A stretch of 13,708 nt of DNA. Source: Tieghemiomyces parasiticus (lineage: Eukaryota > Kickxellomycota > Dimargaritomycetes > Dimargaritales > Dimargaritaceae). Of this stretch, positions 8,451 to 13,708 are shown piece by piece. Position numbers and translations under genes: made by a program. The stretch spans positions 1 through 13,708 of the forward strand of contig JANBPT010001135.1 of the NCBI GenBank assembly GCA_027575765.1, written 5' to 3'. The notes beneath the pieces were generated by a model, which made no database searches, had not been told where the DNA came from, and saw only the letters and a program-made list of their open reading frames with translations. Each line of letters begins with the position of its first letter. The first letter of the stretch is position 1.

Positions 8451-10567
8451 TTCTATTCCATATGGGGCAGCGATGCGTTGGTAGATCTCGGCCCAAATTA
8501 GGCTGCTGATCTTCGACCCTCCCCCCCCTCCTCAATTAACAGTATCCTTCCTCCGTAGATGGTTTACTCATGGTTGCTGGCATGGCAGCTCGGCACAGGC
8601 CAGTGTATAATTTGTACAGGCCACGACGAGGAGGGTGTGGTGGTGGATTTATTATACGTCGCTTAGGGAGTCAAGAGTGTGGCAAGAGACGCTGACAGTT
8701 ATTCTTTACGGGTTCACCTTGGCAGCTCCATGAGTGTCAAGGGAGGAGGCAAAAATCGTCACTCCCATCTCTGTTATCCTAGTTTTTCAGATGCTCCCAA
8801 GCGCTCGTCTTCTAATACTGATGTAGCCAGCGGATTCTGTCCCCCCTTCTCCATATCGCTAGAGGCCCCCATCGTTAATAACCGTCCCGATTGCTGACTG
8901 CTAACGAGCTCAATAGCCTGCCTTTTTCCGTACACCTCAAAAAATCCATGGTGAGCCGAGTGCGACAGATAAATCTAGTATGGCAATGCGCACTTTCCTT
9001 TTAGCGGCGGGAACCACAAAGACCGCGTCAACTTAAAGTGTAGATAAAATGTAGAGAGGAATTCGGTGCGTCGGTCAAGGCAAAGTAGATACTGTAAAAC
9101 GTATAAGGTCGATATGTGCATAGTATTCTGTACCCAATCTGGCAAGGCACCAGCCGAATCGCATGGACGTGACAGTGATTGCGGGAATCCCTTTATAGAC
9201 GCAGTGGAAAACAGCACTAATGGAATGATACAGCCGGCTCTTTATCCCTGGCAGTCCCGAAGCACAAGCGGTCGATGTGGGATTTGGTTGGCAATAATCC
9301 CAAGGGCGGTGAGATGCGCGAACAGGCCCGCTAGTATTACCAAAAGAGTCCAGGTCACCACAGTCGGCCAATCAGCCGCCTGCTAAGGTCTCCTTTGATG
9401 TCCTGGTCACTGCTGAAGTATGTGTGAGGGGTGGGATAAAGAGTGGGCTACTCTGGCAGCAATCTAGCGTAGAATCGAAAAGAGCGCTCGTGTAGACAGC
9501 ACCAGTTTGTCTAGCAAGGGTAAAGAAAGAGTTGGAGTCCAGACGTCGGCTTTTGCTCCCAATCGTGGTGGGGGGTACTCCTGTGGTCATCGTCAGGCGG
9601 CAACACAGCTTCTCCCCACGCCCGGCGGTCCTCTCTCCCCTTGCGCCTCGATCCTGCAGCCGTTAGCCGCCACCGACCTCATCCATTCACTCCCGCATGC
9701 CTACCCTGGTGTCCGCCACCGGTGGTCAGATCCGGTCGGAGTTAGGTGGCTAGGAAATAAGGCAACGTCCCGCCCTCTCTCTTAGTCGACCATCTCAAGA
9801 TAATAGACAAGCGCTGTTCAGGAGGCCGGGCTCGTACTACCGTGGTCGTGTGGTACCAAAAAAGTAGTTTAGGATCCGCGTAGAGTCGTTGTATGTAGTC
9901 CGCTTCTGCCTTGGCCGTGTCACCCTGGCGTTGCCGGCCGAACTGGCAGTAACCAATAACTCGGTGCGGTCGTGGGGGGGGCGCTACGTGGGGATGGCAA
10001 GCCGGCTAGCACCCTGATTCGCCAGTGTAGTCGTTGACTACTACTGGGTCGCCAGCACCTCTGTACTCCCCACATACCGCATCATTCCGCTTTGCCTCCG
10101 TGCTCCCTGGTGTCACCGACAAGCCCCAATCCACCCGACCTAGCCCACGCTTCCTGTCGATGGCCCATCGGCCAAGTCTATGCATGGCGTACATTTGAGT
10201 CACCTTTGCCAGCCTAACCTTAGGTCCGCCAAAGATAATCTACGCATACACCGGCCTTACGGGTAGTTCCAGTGGAAACAGCGAGTGCAAGACTGCCAGT
10301 TGCTAATCTTTGATTGGCATTATCGCTCTCTCCAAGACCCAGCACTGATGCTGTTATTTTTAATATTGGTCGGTGTGAAAAGGATGGGGACCGGGACGTT
10401 AATTTAGACAATTGTGTTGTGATCTTACCTCTCAGGGTGATCTCATTCCGCGACTCCGCCACCTCTGTATCCCCTCCCTCTCCCCGCGCCTTTCGCGTGC
10501 ATATCTTATCCCCACTATCCAGAGATTTCGGTGCCGCGTTCTCGGGTTTAACAGCCGCTGGTCCACG
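8451..10567. other. Unassigned non-coding stretch
   Basis: No gene is recognised. A C8 run lies at 8521-8528 and a G8 run at 9974-9981. Open frames of 106 codons (9066-9386, +) and 98 codons (9075-9371, -) overlap each other antisense, as in chance open sequence, and neither resembles a known family. CpG is not obviously depleted from about 9.5 kb onwards, unlike the mariner region. Confidence 0.55.
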
Positions 10568-10581
10568 CACACACACACACA
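10568..10581. repeat. (CA)7 microsatellite
   Basis: Seven perfect CA units. The tract lies where two antisense open frames of 122 codons (10314-10682 + and 10220-10588 -) overlap; neither has a recognisable domain. Confidence 0.95.
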
Positions 10582-11600
10582 TAATCAACCCCGCTTTGGG
10601 TAAATGCCTAGTGCACTCTATTGCCCAGGAGGAGAAGAGGATTACTTTGATGACTAAATCGCGTAGGGTGGCTTACCTTTGAGGCTCCTTGGAATCGTGA
10701 CGAGTAAGGGCACGAATAAGCGGTCTAATGTATACTTTAGGCGGCGGGGAGGCGCTGCCCCTGGTCGCTTTGCATGCCAAGCTACTGTATGGCCCCATAA
10801 GTGCCCTAAATCTGGTATTCGGGATTGTATATGTGGAGTGATTCCCGGCTTTGGCGATGTGCGATAATTGTGCGAAGGGTCGAAAACAAGCCGGTCGGCC
10901 GAGCATCCAGTGATGTGTGGTAAAAACAGAAAGCAGAGGAGAAAGGGGGGAAGGTGGCTTTAGGGTACCGCTCAAGGGTTAGTGCGTGCGGGGGCCTGAC
11001 AAGACGGCCAACGTTGTGCCGAGAGGGAACTATGAATTCTCATTTGTTTTGTCTATTACACCGGTAGGGTAAGCGAACCGACAGGGTAGTAGCCGAGATC
11101 ACTGGGACTGTATGCACCATTCTGACTCCCGATCTCGGTTATCAAAGGGAAAAAACGACCTTGCATGGACTTACGTACTGGCAACCCGAGGGGGTGAGCA
11201 TATAGGCAGAATACGGTGGGGATGGAGGGACCCGTGTCGACGTCAGGGGCATCACGGACCGCAGCTGGAGCTTGGGTGCCGTCGGGCAGCCGAGGGCTGT
11301 TGACCACGTTCTATGCAGCCTCGCTCTAGCCGTCCGCTACAGTCCAGGGTTCAGTCCACACAGGTATGATGAAGAGTAACCTTGTTTTGACCTGTATGCT
11401 CTCGTTCAGCAGGATACCCCCGCCTTCATGCACGCCCTCGTTTATCTCTAGGCGATTGGGCCGGCCCCGATACGATCGGGGTGATGGACAAGGCAGCGCC
11501 AATAGCGCACCCTCGTCAGTCGCATCGACGTTGCTGCCCCCGACCGCCAACTTTTCCGCATACCGTTTTACTATGTATGTGTTCAAGGTACCGCTCGGTC
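10582..11600. other. Unassigned stretch, purine-rich in its first half
   Basis: No gene is recognised. A homopurine run lies at 10935-10954. A short hairpin CCCCGAT-ACG-ATCGGGG is at 11465-11481, of a size expected by chance. All open frames are around 100 codons or fewer, and antisense frames overlap them. Confidence 0.5.
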
Positions 11601-12390
11601 CGCAGGGCCTCTCAATCCGCCCCCCCCACGCCCATCCTGCGAATACAGTTTAATAATTCCTTATACGCCCGCCTAGAGAAGTATCCCCGGACCGACGAAA
11701 GATCAGCGTCCGACCGGTTCAGTATACTTTCCCACTACCGTCGCCACTGGCTCAACCGCCCGTCTGCTTGTCTCCGCTACTGACGTGACCTTACTTCGAG
11801 ACGCTCCGCTCTGACCACCGCGATCGTTGACATCCGTCCTCTCTTTCATGCCCGCCCGCACACAGGCCATGTCTCAGTAGAACGGCTCGTGAAGGGCACA
11901 GATAATGGCTGCTAGACGGTCCTCAGTCGGTGGTTTTGATTATATTTTCTGAGGCCTACACAGGTCAGGGCCACTGTCACCCTCAGCACCTGCCCACCTC
12001 CACCTTCTCACCCCCCCAACCATGCATATACTCAGCGGGTCTCGCTTTTTTTACTCACTTGACGTTTCCCAGCCCGAGTACGACATCTCACCTATTCCCT
12101 CACCACCTCACCCGCACCGTCCAACCTTTATTGCTCAGCCGTCCGCCTTGCGTTCGCAGCCTGGCTGGTCTCTCTCAACGTTCGGGGCGTTCTGGATTCG
12201 GCCATTTCCCTGGCCACACTACTGCCGACTGTCGTCGCCAACCGCTCACTCACGTCCTGCCCCTCGTCTCGTTCCTGTTCGTTGTGGCTCAGCGGGTTGA
12301 CAACTCACCGCCGCCCTCCGTCCCATATTCATTTTCCTCCTCGTAGTCCCTCATAAGCTTTGCCGTCTATTTTTACCCAGCGGCCCATGG

Positions 12391-12399
12391 TATAAAAAG
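12391..12399 (+). promoter_or_regulatory. Consensus TATA box, unsupported by a gene
   Basis: TATAAAAAG matches the eukaryotic TATA consensus (TATAWAAR) and is followed by a C-rich run. Transcription would start near 12420. No clear initiator and no ATG-started gene follow, so this is a sequence match only. Confidence 0.25.
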
Positions 12400-13231
12400 A
12401 CCCCCCTCACCCTCTCCTTCCATGATTCGATGCATGTCTCTCTCCTACATCTCATTCTCTGGTTTCTATAAATTGATTTAAGCACGCCGCCCGGCGTCCA
12501 TCTCTCCCCTCTGCTTTCGCACACCTCGATTACTTGTTCCACCTGGCCCGCCACCCGACCCGCTTTTACTTTCCCACACCCTACGCCGCTTTACCCGGCA
12601 CCCTCTGCACATCTAGCGCTACGGCGTCTCTCACCAGTCATCGTCGTTGTCGTCGCCCGTCTCTTCGTTTTTTTCCACTTGTGGCCGACTGCATATCCGC
12701 GAATTCACTTTGTATGCGCCTCTGCCCACTCCTTTCCGGGCACCAACCCTGTCCACTGACCAGAGCCTCGGCCCCCTGCCGTAATTTTATTGTTGCGCAT
12801 TACGGCGGTCGCCTTCTTTTCCCGCTGCCTCCTCTCTCTCCTTCACAATCCGCCCTTCCACACTTTCCCTACTTTTACGCCAACTCTTTCACCTGTTGGA
12901 TATTCTTTTCCGAACTTCACTCAGAATATTTACTTTCCTCTGTACCTAGCTTGCCTCTCCGTGTCCGCCCGTCACGCTTGCTCCCCTGTACCAGCACTCT
13001 GGGCTGTACACGTACCAACTTTTATCCACCCCCACGTCTAGCGTTGAAACTTTGTTGTGCAAGCGTACACCCGTCGACTCCATTGAAGTGTCCATCGACC
13101 ACCTCAGGGTCCTGCAAGTATTTGTCGCTGTGCTGCCCAAACACCCTCTCCGTCATTCCGTGCCGTCCCATATATTCGGCCAACGGGAGTTCCTATCCTA
13201 ACCTTGCAAGTCACCCGACGTGCCCAATCCT

Positions 13232-13257
13232 CGGCGTCTAAAGATCTTTAGACTCCG
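13232..13257. repeat. Perfect 18-bp palindrome extended to 24 of 26 positions
   Basis: GTCTAAAGATCTTTAGAC (13236-13253) is a perfect inverted repeat without a spacer. Beyond one mismatched pair (C13235/T13254), three more pairs (CGG at 13232-13234 and CCG at 13255-13257) continue it. A spacerless 18-bp palindrome is expected about 0.05 times in random sequence of this length. Candidates are a dimeric-protein binding site or a cruciform-prone site. No gene is linked to it. Confidence 0.9.
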
Positions 13258-13403
13258 CCGCACGGTTATTGGCCAACGATATTCCCGCCCCTCCAACCTA
13301 CCACAAGCCTGACGCCCCATTAACCACAGTGCCCCAATCAGCCTTCGAGGTCATCCTCCACCCCTTCCCCTGCCGCCGCCTTTGCGCCACCCCGCTTTGC
13401 GTC

Positions 13404-13417
13404 GCGCTGGCCAGCGC
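13404..13417. repeat. Perfect 14-bp GC palindrome
   Basis: GCGCTGGCCAGCGC is a spacerless inverted repeat 150 bases right of the 18-bp palindrome. About one of this size is expected by chance in the window, so it is recorded only because of its neighbour. Confidence 0.7.
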
Positions 13418-13708
13418 TGCGATTCGCGTCCACTAGTTTGCTTTTGGGACGAACCATTCCATCTGGTTCGGCCTTGTGAGTGTGTTAACATCACACCCCG
13501 AGACAACCGGTATTAGGCTTCGCTAACCCCCGGCTACCTTCTTAGCCAGTATCCCCTTCCCGCCCCGTCAGCACGTCCACGCTTACTGTAGTACACCTGC
13601 TGCTCCGTTTCCTGTTCTGGCTGGTCGTGTCCTCACTCAGCAATTCATTGGCCAGAGAAGCTCCTGTGCGACCCGGCAGTGTTTCCTCCTCATCGAACCC
13701 GCCCGCCC

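Larger units (their letters stand above)
11600..13708. other. Pyrimidine-biased block without a recognisable gene
   Basis: The + strand is strongly enriched in C and T to the window's end, with a short break around 11880-11960. Sample counts are 73 percent pyrimidine in 12841-12900, 70 percent in 12541-12600 and 67 percent in 13561-13620. Because every stop codon on this strand needs purines, open frames are long here: 138 codons at 11930-12346 and 235 codons at 12534-13241. The longer one opens at TTG, with its first ATG well inside, and its translation is a Pro/Ser/Leu/Cys mixture with no domain, repeat period or signal peptide I recognise. It is treated as a composition artefact. A long intron, an untranslated region or a C/T-biased repeat remain possible. 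Confidence 0.55.

Noticed and set aside
8415..8454. Calling a rho-independent terminator
   Set aside because: The shape fits, but the window lacks bacterial genes and nothing is transcribed into it that I can identify, so it is listed as an inverted repeat instead.
4679..9260. A 13-base direct repeat, CTGGCAGTCCCGA, at 4679-4691 and 9248-9260
   Set aside because: About one shared 13-mer is expected by chance in a window this long, and similarity stops immediately on both sides.
9066..9386. 106-codon open frame as a gene
   Set aside because: An antisense frame of almost equal length is open over the same bases, and the translation resembles nothing I know.
11930..12346. 138-codon open frame as a gene
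   Set aside because: It lies in pyrimidine-rich sequence where stops are rare, another open frame of 92 codons overlaps it, and no known domain is seen.
13450..13470. Hairpin CGAACCA-loop-TGGTTCG, considered as part of a tRNA
   Set aside because: It is a single 7-bp stem with no acceptor, D or T arm nearby and no B-box sequence.
1..13708. CRISPR array, phage, operon or defence system
   Set aside because: No regularly spaced direct repeats, no tightly packed long open frames with ribosome-binding sites, and no recognisable defence proteins are present.

Overview
The window looks like non-coding nuclear DNA of a eukaryote, most likely an animal. No reading frame on either strand forms a recognisable gene in 13.7 kb. 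There are CA/GT microsatellites and many mononucleotide runs (A9, T9, C9, G8). The one identifiable protein-coding relic is a decayed mariner-family DNA transposon, a type common in animal genomes. I see no operons, no convincing tRNA or rRNA gene and no CRISPR array. A bacterial or phage origin is very unlikely at this gene density. The species cannot be named from the sequence.

Layout. 1-1131: unassigned, with a T-rich first half kilobase. About 1132-2463: a mariner relic on the + strand. Its transposase pseudogene (about 1548-2418) still shows the linker between the DNA-binding and catalytic parts, a helix-turn-helix stretch, the first catalytic motif (Asp changed to Asn), the second catalytic motif, and the third catalytic Asp exactly 34 residues further on. 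That spacing is the D34D signature of mariner as opposed to Tc1. It carries several stops and at least four frame changes. 2464-6217: no gene; an interrupted CA repeat at 3816 and a G-quadruplex motif at 4607. 6218-6246: (GT)14. 6247-8068: purine-rich, with a second G-quadruplex motif, two adjacent 12-bp palindromes and a 25-nt homopurine tract. 8069-8450: two hairpin-forming sites, one a nearly pure C/G stem, the other a 10-bp GC stem followed by T. 8451-11600: no gene; (CA)7 at 10568. 11600-13708: a strongly pyrimidine-biased block with a consensus TATA box at 12391 and a perfect 18-bp palindrome at 13236.

No functional system of cooperating genes is visible. The best-supported content is the dead transposon. 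The most unusual items it does not explain are the 18-bp palindrome, the C/G hairpin and the strand-composition block on the right. The longer open frames on the right are best explained by scarcity of purine-containing stop codons in pyrimidine-rich sequence.
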